In this document: positions 7,225-13,767 of the stretch, piece by piece | Layout of the letters: every line of letters starts with the position of its first letter | Position numbering within the stretch: the first letter of the stretch is position 1 | NCBI GenBank assembly: GCA_937871645.1 | Contig: CALMPZ010000397.1 | Location: 1-16,223, forward strand | Length of the DNA: 16,223 nucleotides | Origin: an uncultured Polymorphobacter sp. | Lineage (GTDB): Bacteria > Pseudomonadota > Alphaproteobacteria > Sphingomonadales > Sphingomonadaceae | Direction: 5' to 3' | Made by a program: the position numbers and the translations under genes | The notes under the pieces: model-generated | Databases searched by the model: none | What the model saw: the letters and a program-made list of their open reading frames with translations, nothing else | Told to the model about the DNA's origin: nothing

Positions 7225-9720
7225 TCAGAAGCTGAACGTCACGTCGAGGCCGAAGGCCTGGCGGGCGCCCGGCGAGGCGAAGCTGCCGCCGAACTCGGGA
7301 GCGGGCAGGACCTCTGCGATGGTGTGGGCGTTGAACAGGTTGGTTGCCCAGCCTTCGACACGCCAGGCGTCGCCATAGGTAAAGCCGGCGCGGACATCGA
7401 CGGTGGTGAAGGTGTCGCGTTCGGAGTTGCTGTAGTTCGCGGTGCCGAGGAACGCCGGCAGGCCGGCGAGCGGCAGGATGGCGTTGAACACCGTTGCATA
7501 GTCGGCGGTCTGCGCCGTCGAGAACCACGTCGGGCCGGTGACGCGCAGATCGGCGCGGCCGACGAAGTTGAACTTGTCGTTGACCGGCACGTTCCAGTCG
7601 GTGCCGGCGTTGATGGTGTACAGCGACGTGTACGGCGACTTGCCGCCGACGGTGCGCGGGCGGGCGTTGTTTTCGGTGATTTCGGAGTCGTTGTAGTTGC
7701 CGCCGGCGTACATCGACCAGCCGTTCATGATCTTGAAGCTGGCGCCGGCTTCGAAGCCCTTGATGTTGACCTTGTCGATGTTCGACACGACGCGCAGGAT
7801 GCCGAAGCTGCCGACGAAGAATTCGAAGAACTGCATGTCGGTGACGTTGTTGATATAGCCTGCGGCGGTCAGCGTCAGCCGGCCATCGAGTGCCTGGCCC
7901 TTGACGCCGACTTCGAACGCGCTCGAGGTTTCGGGCTGATAGTCATCGAAAATGTTGAGCCCGGCGTTGATCGCGGGGTTGTTGAACGCCGCGTCGATCG
8001 TCGCCTTCGAACCCTGGTTGTTGAAGCCGCCGGCCTTCCAGCCGATGCCCCAGTTGCCATAGACCGTCCAGTCGTCGCTGGCGTTCCAGGTCAGGCTGAT
8101 CTTCGGCTGCAATTTGTCATAGGTCTGCGACTTGTCGACCAGCGGCCCGAAGATCAGGCCGGGGTTGAGCGGCTGGTTGCCACCGTTGATCCACTGGTTG
8201 CGCCACGCCGGATCGACGAGGTTGTGGACGTCGCGGCTTTCATTGTCATAGCGCAACGCGACCGCCAGCGTGACGTTGCGGGCGAATTCCCAGTCGACGG
8301 TGCCGAACAGCGCGAAGGCGTTGGTGGTGAATTCGTCGTGCGACAGCTGCTCGGTCGGGTTGCTGCTGGCCTGGTCGTTATAAAGGTTGCGCGTGATGCC
8401 CAGCCCCTTGTCCCAGCCGACGTTGACGCCGGTGGTGCGGTTGATGTTGAGATAGGTGCCGCCGGCGGTCCATTTGAACGCGCCGGTGCTGTTCGAAATC
8501 ATCCGCACGTCGATCGAGAAATCATCCTCGCTGCGCTGCTGGTACTGCGTGCCGTCGCAGGTCGTGGCGCCGAATGCGCTGAGCAGCGAGCCATTGGGGT
8601 CGAACAGCACGTTGGTCGGCACCGAGCCGAGCGTCTGCGGCGCCTGCGGCGTATAGCCCTGCGCGTGGAGGCTGGCGACGGTGGCCTGGCACTGCGACGT
8701 GCCGTTGAAGAAGCCGAATGCCGCGACGGTGCCGTCGGCGGCCAGTTCGGCGTCCGAGCTGGTATAGGCGATCGAGCCGACGAGCTGCGCGAAATCGAGG
8801 TCGTAGGTCGCCTTGGCCGAGCCGATCCAGGCGGTCTGCTTGCCCCAGGTCGGGTAGTTCGAATCGTAGTAGAAGTCCTGATCGTTGACATCGAGGTCGA
8901 ACGCCGGGTTGATGCCGGCGAAGTTCGGCAGGTTGAACACGACGTTGTAGTTGATCGAGCCCGAGGTCACGGTGCTGTAGCCGCCCTTGATATCGATTTC
9001 GAGCTTGTCGTTGATCTGGCTGACAAAGCGGACATTGATGTTGCCGCCGTCATAGTTGTCGATGGTGTTGGCGCCGGGCCCGATGATCGGCCCGTCGTTC
9101 TGGAAGAAGCCGTTCGAGTTGCGGTAGAAACCGTTGACCAGGAAGCCGGTGTCGGGCGACAGCGGCACCGACACTTCGGCGCGGCCGGTGAAGGTGCCGT
9201 GGTTGGCGACGCCGACCTGTGCCGAGCCGCCGAGCTCCTTGCCGGGTTTGGCGGTAGTGATGTTGATCGCGCCGGCAGTGGCGTTGCGGCCGTAATAGGC
9301 GCCCTGCGGCCCCTTGACGACTTCGAACTGCGTCAGCGTGCCCATCGGCATGTTGAGGAAGTTGATGTTGTTGATCTGGACGCCGTCGACAACCAGCGCG
9401 ACGTTCGATTCGGCATCGCGCGAGCCGTTGACGCCGCGGATGTTGACCTGCGTGTCGCCGACTTCGGCGGTGCCGGTGACGATGGTGACGCCTGGGATGA
9501 ACTTCACCGCCTGCTGGGTATCGGTGATGTTGGCGCTGGTGATGGTTTCGGCGGTCAGCACGCCGACCGACATCGGCACGTCGAGCAGGTTTTCCGAAAC
9601 GCGACGCGCGGTGACGACGATGTCGCCGCTGGCGTCCTGCGCGGCAGCGGGTGCGGCCGCGAAAGCCGTCAGCACGAGTGCAACTGCGGTACCGGCGAGA
9701 TGGCTGTGGGTGATGCGCAT
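7225..9720 (-). CDS. TonB-dependent outer membrane receptor
   Basis: The product is 831 residues. A signal peptide (1 to about 27, ending APAAAQ) is followed at once by the TonB-box-like DIVVTARR (33-40). The plug domain comes next, with FIPGVTIVTG, NIRGVNGSRDAES, VVDGVQINN and FEVVKGPQGAYYGRNATAGAINITT. The rest is a 22-stranded barrel pattern, with late landmarks FEVGVKGQALDGRLTLTAAGY and INAGTDWNVP, ending in GLDVTFSF with the terminal aromatic residue used in outer membrane assembly. This layout is the common sphingomonad type that imports siderophores, glycans or small aromatics using TonB energy; the substrate cannot be read from sequence. ATG at 9720 begins the signal peptide and has GGGGA seven bases upstream; an in-frame ATG at 9810 is ignored. 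No TonB or ExbBD gene is in the window. The downstream regulator may control it. Confidence 0.95.
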   Translation of the reverse strand: MRITHSHLAGTAVALVLTAFAAAPAAAQDASGDIVVTARRVSENLLDVPMSVGVLTAETITSANITDTQQAVKFIPGVTIVTGTAEVGDTQVNIRGVNGSRDAESNVALVVDGVQINNINFLNMPMGTLTQFEVVKGPQGAYYGRNATAGAINITTAKPGKELGGSAQVGVANHGTFTGRAEVSVPLSPDTGFLVNGFYRNSNGFFQNDGPIIGPGANTIDNYDGGNINVRFVSQINDKLEIDIKGGYSTVTSGSINYNVVFNLPNFAGINPAFDLDVNDQDFYYDSNYPTWGKQTAWIGSAKATYDLDFAQLVGSIAYTSSDAELAADGTVAAFGFFNGTSQCQATVASLHAQGYTPQAPQTLGSVPTNVLFDPNGSLLSAFGATTCDGTQYQQRSEDDFSIDVRMISNSTGAFKWTAGGTYLNINRTTGVNVGWDKGLGITRNLYNDQASSNPTEQLSHDEFTTNAFALFGTVDWEFARNVTLAVALRYDNESRDVHNLVDPAWRNQWINGGNQPLNPGLIFGPLVDKSQTYDKLQPKISLTWNASDDWTVYGNWGIGWKAGGFNNQGSKATIDAAFNNPAINAGLNIFDDYQPETSSAFEVGVKGQALDGRLTLTAAGYINNVTDMQFFEFFVGSFGILRVVSNIDKVNIKGFEAGASFKIMNGWSMYAGGNYNDSEITENNARPRTVGGKSPYTSLYTINAGTDWNVPVNDKFNFVGRADLRVTGPTWFSTAQTADYATVFNAILPLAGLPAFLGTANYSNSERDTFTTVDVRAGFTYGDAWRVEGWATNLFNAHTIAEVLPAPEFGGSFASPGARQAFGLDVTFSF

Positions 9721-9842
9721 CGAATGTCCCCTTTTCGTGCAAGCGCCGCGACGTTCGGGCGTCTCAAGCAAGGCGACATTGGCGTATGCGGCCGCGCAAG
9801 TGTCAAGCAAAGTGCACGCGGAATTGGTGATTTTGGATACAA

Positions 9843-9862
9843 TTTAGCCAAGTGTGGCAAAA
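9843..9862. promoter_or_regulatory. Possible operator palindrome GCCA-N4-TGGC
   Basis: The arms TTTxGCCA (9843-9850) and TGGCxAAA (9855-9862) pair at seven of eight positions around the four-base centre AGTG. It lies about 120 bp before the receptor start and upstream of the TTGACA at 9806-9801. Size and symmetry fit a dimeric repressor site. The TGG...CCA theme is also compatible with GntR-family binding, but no second copy was found near the regulator or sulfatase. Confidence 0.3.
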
Positions 9863-9953
9863 ATGTCGGCGCCGGGCGCAAGCCGGCACAGCAGCGAATT
9901 CCGCGTGCGCGCTTCGTCCGTTCAGCGAAAATCATTGTCATTCAGGGATTTAT

Positions 9954-10029
9954 CCGAATATCCTGCGGCTGCCCGGCTGGTGCGCCGCCCGCCGTTTCTG
10001 GATACAATAACCGAATTGCCTGCGGCTGC
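9954..10029. repeat. 19-bp imperfect direct repeat, 57-bp period
   Basis: CCGAATATCCTGCGGCTGC (9954-9972) and CCGAATTGCCTGCGGCTGC (10011-10029) match at 17 of 19 positions, offset by 57 bp. They lie upstream of folE in the divergent intergenic region. The -10-like TACAAT at 10003-10008 immediately precedes the second copy. Function is unknown; paired binding sites or a remnant duplication are both possible. Confidence 0.55.
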
Positions 10030-10114
10030 GACATTGCCACAGGGTTGCGCTCGGCGCTGCCAAGTCCGACATCGTTGCGGTAACAGCGATAACGCTCATG
10101 CTATGGGGAGCCAC

Positions 10115-10738
10115 ATGGACCACGATCACGACAATGATTCCGAACTGCCCGCGCACGTCCATGCACACGCCCCGATCCCGCAGGGTCGCGCCGAAGAAGC
10201 CGTGCGCGAACTGCTGCGCTGGGCCGGCGATGACCCCGAGCGCGAGGGCCTGATCGACACGCCGGCGCGCGTCGCGCGGGCCTTCCGCGAATATTATCGC
10301 GGCTATCTGGAGGACCCCGGCAGCCACCTCAGCCGCACCTTCGGTGAAGTCGGCGGATATGACGAAATCGTGCTGCTGCGCGACATTCCGTTCCAGTCGC
10401 ATTGCGAACACCATATGGCGCCGATCATCGGCAAGGCGCACATCGCCTATCTGCCCAACGACCGTGTTGTCGGCATTTCGAAGCTGGCGCGCGTGCTGCA
10501 CGGCTATGCGCAGCGGCTGCAGGTGCAGGAGCGGCTGACCGCCGAAGTCGCCGATTGCATCCAGCTCCACCTCGAACCGCGCGGCGTCGCGGTGGTCATC
10601 GAGGCGACGCACGCCTGCATGAGTGCACGCGGCGTGCTGACAAGTGGCGTCACCATGACCACCAGTCGGATGATGGGTGTGTTCCGCGACGACGAACGCT
10701 CGCGCAAGGAGGTGCTGGCGCTGATGGGGCTGGGCTGA
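10115..10738 (+). CDS. folE: GTP cyclohydrolase I
   Basis: This 207-residue enzyme converts GTP to 7,8-dihydroneopterin triphosphate, the first step of tetrahydrofolate (or tetrahydropterin/queuosine) synthesis, as a cytoplasmic toroidal decamer. Recognisable segments are [19 protein letters not shown] (39-57), [22 protein letters not shown] (91-112), [20 protein letters not shown] (120-139) and [11 protein letters not shown] (164-174). The zinc ligands are Cys97, His100 and Cys168, with catalytic His99 beside them; all are present, so this is the canonical zinc type IA. ATG at 10115 is chosen because GGGGAG lies just upstream, only four bases away; an ATG at 10103 has no ribosome site. The first 18 residues contain five histidines ([18 protein letters not shown]), an unusual acidic/His-rich extension. 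The next gene follows after 101 bp. Confidence 0.96.
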   Translation: MDHDHDNDSELPAHVHAHAPIPQGRAEEAVRELLRWAGDDPEREGLIDTPARVARAFREYYRGYLEDPGSHLSRTFGEVGGYDEIVLLRDIPFQSHCEHHMAPIIGKAHIAYLPNDRVVGISKLARVLHGYAQRLQVQERLTAEVADCIQLHLEPRGVAVVIEATHACMSARGVLTSGVTMTTSRMMGVFRDDERSRKEVLALMGLG

Positions 10739-10839
10739 CGCGCCGGTTGTAATCTTAGCTTAACCATAACGACGCGCGCGCTTCATACGCCGCGCCTAAC
10801 TCCCCCCGGGTCAACTTCGTCAACCCAGGGAGCCTAACC

Positions 10840-12462
10840 ATGATTCGCCTCAAAACTGCCAGCGCGCTCACCGCGCTCGCCATTGCCTCGATCGCTACCA
10901 ACGCCGGCGCTGCCGGTTTCGTCACTGCTGGCGCCGATATGGCCGATGGCAAGAACGGCTATATCTATCAGTCGATATTCACCACGGGCGAAACCGTCGG
11001 CGGCTACACCCCGATCGGCCTGATGGACGGTATCGGCGCCTATGCGCTCAACAAGGACACTGTCCGCGTTCTGGTCAACCATGAAGCCGCCAACAACCGT
11101 GGCACCAATTACACGCTCGCCAACGGCTTCAGCCTCGCCGGTTCGCGCATTAGCTATTTCGATGTCGACAAATACGCCCGCACCATCGTCGGTAGCGGCC
11201 TCGCCTATGACGCCATCCACGACCGCAGCGGCAACCCGGTCAGCGCCAGCACGCAGCTGACCTTCGGCGCGATCAGCCGCCTGTGCTCGGCCGTCAATGT
11301 CGAAGCCAACGCCTATGGCGCCGGCCGCGGCGTTGTCGACCGCATCTTCTTCAGCGGCGAAGAGTCCGGCAACGGCACGATGTTCGCGCTCGATACCGCG
11401 ACCAACAAGCTCCACGCTGTTGCCGACATGGGCTATGGTTCGTGGGAAAACGCCGCGCAGGTCGATACCGGCACGCGCGACAAGGTCGCCTTCATGCTCT
11501 CCGATGACACCAGCGGCTCGGCGATGATGATGTATGTCGGCACCAAGAGCACCGCGCCGGGCGCCAGCTTCCTCGAACGCAACGGCCTCGTCGGTGGCGA
11601 AATTTACGCGTGGAAGGCCGATGCGGCCGGCGTCAATTCGTCGGCCGAATTCAACGGCGGCAACGGCACGTCGAACACCGGCACCTGGGTCAAACTGACG
11701 ACCAAGGATGTCAGCAAGGCCGGCACCGCCGGCTATGACGCGCAGGGCTATGCGCTCGCCGCCACCATGCAGGCCGAAGCCGATGCGCTCGGGGCGTTCA
11801 GCTTCTCGCGCCCTGAAGACGTGGCCACCAACGTCGACGGCAAGACCGTTGCCTTCGCGACCACCGGTTCGACCTTTGACGGCGGTGCCGATACCTGGGG
11901 CCAGGTGCTGACCTTCGAACTGGCGTTCGATGCCAATGGCGCACCGACTTCCAGCACCGCGACGATGATCTACAACGGCAACACCGACGCCAGTCACGCG
12001 CTGCGCAGCCCCGACAACCTCGACTGGGCCGATGCCGACACGATCATCGTGCAGGAAGACCGTTCGGCGAGCTGGGCGAGCGTCATCGGCGCCAACCCGC
12101 AGGAAGCCAGCGTGCTGACGCTCGAACTCGATGGCAGCCTGACCACCGTCGCGACGATCAACCGCACGACTTCGCTCGGCCAGGTCGACGTCAATCCGAC
12201 CGACTTCGGCAACTGGGAAAGCTCGGGCATCCTCGATGTCTCGACGCTGTTCGGCTATGATGCACCGGGCGCGCTGTTCATCGGCGACGTCCAGGCGCAC
12301 AGCGTTCCGCTCGGCAACAACGGCCTCGTCGAAAGCAGCCAGCTGTTCTTCCTGTCGAACGCTGCGGTTCCCGAACCCGCCAGCTGGGCGATGATGATTG
12401 CCGGTTTCGGTCTCGTGGGCTCGGCGATGCGCCGCCGCCACCTCAAGACCGTCACCGCTTAA
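10840..12462 (+). CDS. Exported PhoX/DUF839-like protein with PEPxxWA-CTERM sorting signal
   Basis: The 540-residue protein has a signal peptide (1 to about 24, ending NAGAAG) and a C-terminal PEP-CTERM tail: VPEPASW (510-516), a hydrophobic helix AMMIAGFGLVGSAM and basic RRRHLK. Such tails direct exosortase-dependent sorting to the cell surface. The body looks like the beta-propeller of PhoX-type alkaline phosphatases (DUF839): LVNHE (78-82), a lone Cys149 in AISRLCS, FSGEESGNGTMFALD (171-185), FSRPEDVATN (322-331), RSPDNLDW (389-396), IVQEDR (403-408), ESSGILDVS (460-468) and IGDVQAHS (481-488). PhoX enzymes are iron/calcium phosphatases; I cannot confirm all ligands, so activity is likely but unproven. 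The ATG follows AGGGAG. It sits behind folE and ahead of a strong terminator, so it ends that transcription unit. No exosortase gene is in the window. Confidence 0.8.
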   Translation: MIRLKTASALTALAIASIATNAGAAGFVTAGADMADGKNGYIYQSIFTTGETVGGYTPIGLMDGIGAYALNKDTVRVLVNHEAANNRGTNYTLANGFSLAGSRISYFDVDKYARTIVGSGLAYDAIHDRSGNPVSASTQLTFGAISRLCSAVNVEANAYGAGRGVVDRIFFSGEESGNGTMFALDTATNKLHAVADMGYGSWENAAQVDTGTRDKVAFMLSDDTSGSAMMMYVGTKSTAPGASFLERNGLVGGEIYAWKADAAGVNSSAEFNGGNGTSNTGTWVKLTTKDVSKAGTAGYDAQGYALAATMQAEADALGAFSFSRPEDVATNVDGKTVAFATTGSTFDGGADTWGQVLTFELAFDANGAPTSSTATMIYNGNTDASHALRSPDNLDWADADTIIVQEDRSASWASVIGANPQEASVLTLELDGSLTTVATINRTTSLGQVDVNPTDFGNWESSGILDVSTLFGYDAPGALFIGDVQAHSVPLGNNGLVESSQLFFLSNAAVPEPASWAMMIAGFGLVGSAMRRRHLKTVTA

Positions 12463-12465
12463 CGG

Positions 12466-12475
12466 CCCCCCCCCC
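12466..12475. other. Ten-base poly-C run
   Basis: A homopolymer of ten C lies four bases after the stop codon of the PEP-CTERM gene. It is noncoding, so it does not affect a reading frame. Such tracts are prone to slippage or to length errors in sequencing. Confidence 0.6.
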
Positions 12476-12507
12476 GACTGGCCGCACCGCTGCGGTCAGG
12501 CGCCTCT

Positions 12508-12548
12508 TGCGCCGCCGGTTCCCCTGCCGGCGGCGCATTTTGCGTTTG
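12508..12548 (+). terminator. Intrinsic terminator after the PEP-CTERM gene
   Basis: An 11-bp perfect stem (12508-12518 TGCGCCGCCGG with 12527-12537 CCGGCGGCGCA) encloses the loop TTCCCCTG and is followed by TTTTGCGTTT. This is the best textbook rho-independent terminator in the window and separates the PhoX-like gene from the membrane protein gene at 12613. Confidence 0.85.
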
Positions 12549-12612
12549 ATGCTACCAACTGTGCCCTAGCTGCGTTAAGACTGCGCATCATTCACAAAAG
12601 GGGTGCGGATGC

Positions 12613-13191
12613 ATGGCCAAGATTCTCGGTAATTTCCACTACGCGCTGGTCATCGGTGCGGTGCTGCTGCTGCTCGCGATGTTCGGGCTGCACGCGGCCG
12701 ACATGGGCGGCGACTATCTGACGCCGTGGATGGTGTTTTTCCACGTGCTCAACGGCATTCTGTGGATCGGCCTGTTGTATTATTTCAACTTCGTGCAGAT
12801 CCCGACGATGCCGAAAATCCCCGCCGAACTGAAGCCGGCCATCGGCAAGCACATCGCGCCCGCCGCGCTGTTCTGGTTCCGCTGGTCGGCGCTCGGCACC
12901 GTCATCACCGGGCTGATCGTCGCGTGGCTCAAGGGCTATCTGCACGAAGCCTTTACCTTGCAGCCGGGCTTCAAGGTCATCGGCGTCGGTATGATCCTCG
13001 GCCTGATCATGGCGTTCAACGTCTGGTTCATCATCTGGCCGAACCAGAAGCGCGCGCTCGGCATCGTCGAAGCCGATGCGGACACCAAGGCGAAGTCGGC
13101 AACGACGGCGATGGTGTTTTCGCGCACCAACTTCGTGCTGAGCTTCCCGATGCTGTATGCGATGGTGACGCAGCTTTATCTGGCGAAGTAG
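12613..13191 (+). CDS. PuuD-like urate hydroxylase membrane domain protein
   Basis: A 192-residue integral membrane protein with about five hydrophobic helices: 8-29, 38-60, 83-104, 121-143 and 173-190. The segment FFHVLNGILWIGLLYYFNFVQ (42-62) with His44 closely resembles the N-terminal membrane domain of PuuD urate hydroxylases, as does KHIAPAALFWFRWSA (79-93, His80) and the WPNQKRALGI turn (142-151). Full-length PuuD continues into a cytochrome c domain with a CxxCH haem motif; this protein has no cysteine at all and stops after the membrane part, so electron transfer would need a separate partner, or the protein does something else. Proteins like this are sometimes wrongly labelled NusG. 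The ATG at 12613 is preceded by AAAAGGGG about ten bases away. No purine catabolism gene is nearby. A terminator precedes it, so it is probably a single-gene unit. Confidence 0.75.
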   Translation: MAKILGNFHYALVIGAVLLLLAMFGLHAADMGGDYLTPWMVFFHVLNGILWIGLLYYFNFVQIPTMPKIPAELKPAIGKHIAPAALFWFRWSALGTVITGLIVAWLKGYLHEAFTLQPGFKVIGVGMILGLIMAFNVWFIIWPNQKRALGIVEADADTKAKSATTAMVFSRTNFVLSFPMLYAMVTQLYLAK

Positions 13192-13199
13192 CGGCCAGC

Positions 13200-13240
13200 G
13201 CCGAAGCCGAAATTTGCCCTTCGCGAATTTCGCCTTCGGC
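13200..13240. repeat. Long 17-bp hairpin after the PuuD-like gene
   Basis: Left arm 13200-13216 (GCCGAAGCCGAAATTTG) and right arm 13224-13240 (CGAATTTCGCCTTCGGC) pair over 17 positions with one C-C mismatch and one G-T wobble, around a seven-base loop. It starts nine bases after the stop codon. There is no T-run on either strand, and the AT core inside GC arms suggests a dispersed palindromic element or mRNA 3'-end stabiliser rather than a plain terminator. Confidence 0.6.
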
Positions 13241-13299
13241 GCGGACTCGCGTTTCGCCCGGCCGGCGGGGCGGAGGCGAAGCCGACGAACCCGTCCGAC

Positions 13300-13323
13300 G
13301 GCGTGGCTTTGCCACGCCTTTCT
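13300..13323 (+). terminator. Intrinsic terminator between convergent genes
   Basis: GGCGTGGC (13300-13307) pairs perfectly with GCCACGCC (13311-13318) around a three-base TTT loop, followed by TTTCT. Only the plus strand has the T-run, so it would stop transcription from the PuuD-like gene before it enters the convergent OsmC gene. Confidence 0.7.
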
Positions 13324-13371
13324 GACCTCTGCCTACCCGCCGCGCAGTGGCCCCATACTTGTTTCGGCCGC

Positions 13372-13767
13372 TCAAACCAGCTCGGTCGTCACAACAGTCT
13401 CCACCGCCGTCATCAGCTTGTGGATCGGGCACTTCTGCGCCGCCCCCAGCAGCTGCACGCGTTCGGCCTCGGTCAAATCGCCGTCAATCCGGATCCGCAC
13501 CGCCAGCTTGTAAACGCCGGCGCGCTCCTGCGACGCATCGCGCTCCACCGTCACCTCGACGTCGCGCAGCGCCAGCCCCTTGCGATTGGCGTACCACACC
13601 ATCGTCGTCGCCTTGCAGGCACCAAGCGCCGCGTCATACAGGTCATGCGGGTCGGGGCCTTCGTCACCGCCGCCGTCGGCCACCGGAATATCGACAACGA
13701 AGCTGTGGCCGCCGGCATCGACGCGCTGCGCCATCGCGTCGTTACGTATCCGGGTAACGGAAATCAT
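13372..13767 (-). CDS. OsmC family protein (putative peroxide-reducing)
   Basis: A 131-residue soluble protein of the OsmC/Ohr fold. The two signature segments are [19 protein letters not shown] (42-60) and [10 protein letters not shown] (111-120), giving the two family cysteines Cys51 and Cys113 that reduce organic hydroperoxides in characterised members. The C-terminal CPIHK motif places it in the general OsmC group rather than strict Ohr; not all such members are proven peroxidases. The ATG at 13767 overlaps the dapE stop codon as ATGA, and GGAGA lies six bases upstream within dapE, so the two are translationally coupled. It is the last gene of the permease-dapE-osmC operon. There is no clear intrinsic terminator on its own strand. 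Confidence 0.93.
   Translation of the reverse strand: MISVTRIRNDAMAQRVDAGGHSFVVDIPVADGGGDEGPDPHDLYDAALGACKATTMVWYANRKGLALRDVEVTVERDASQERAGVYKLAVRIRIDGDLTEAERVQLLGAAQKCPIHKLMTAVETVVTTELV

Larger units (their letters stand above)
9721..10114. promoter_or_regulatory. 394-bp divergent intergenic region, TonB receptor / folE
   Basis: I see no convincing gene here. It separates the divergent receptor and folE genes and must contain both promoters. On the minus strand TTGACA lies at 9806-9801, within one of two TTGCTTGA copies (plus-strand 9764-9771 and 9803-9810), but no good -10 follows at 16-18 bp. On the plus strand the 13-mer TT(T/C)TGGATACAAT occurs at 9831-9843 and 9996-10008 with a -10-like TACAAT, again without a clear -35. 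A 19-bp direct repeat and a short palindrome are listed separately. Confidence 0.5.

Noticed and set aside
7177..10083. A 968-codon open frame on the plus strand, opposite the TonB receptor gene and longer than it
   Set aside because: Its translation is dominated by Val, Asp, Arg, Ala and Gly with no recognisable motif, whereas the opposite strand encodes a full receptor with signal peptide, plug and terminal Phe. Long antisense frames are expected at this GC content and codon bias.
9854..10114. Extension of folE upstream to 9854
   Set aside because: The extra 87 codons show no FolE homology, lie in the intergenic region with repeats, and the start there has no ribosome site.
10784..10789. 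CATACG as a -10 with TTAACC (10760-10765) as -35 for the PEP-CTERM gene
   Set aside because: Both hexamers match the consensus poorly and the spacing is 18 bp, so this is too weak to annotate.
10834..12441. A 535-codon antisense frame opposite the PEP-CTERM gene
   Set aside because: Low-complexity Arg/Ala/Gly/Val/Asp composition, no ribosome site, and overlap with a gene that has both a signal peptide and a sorting tail.
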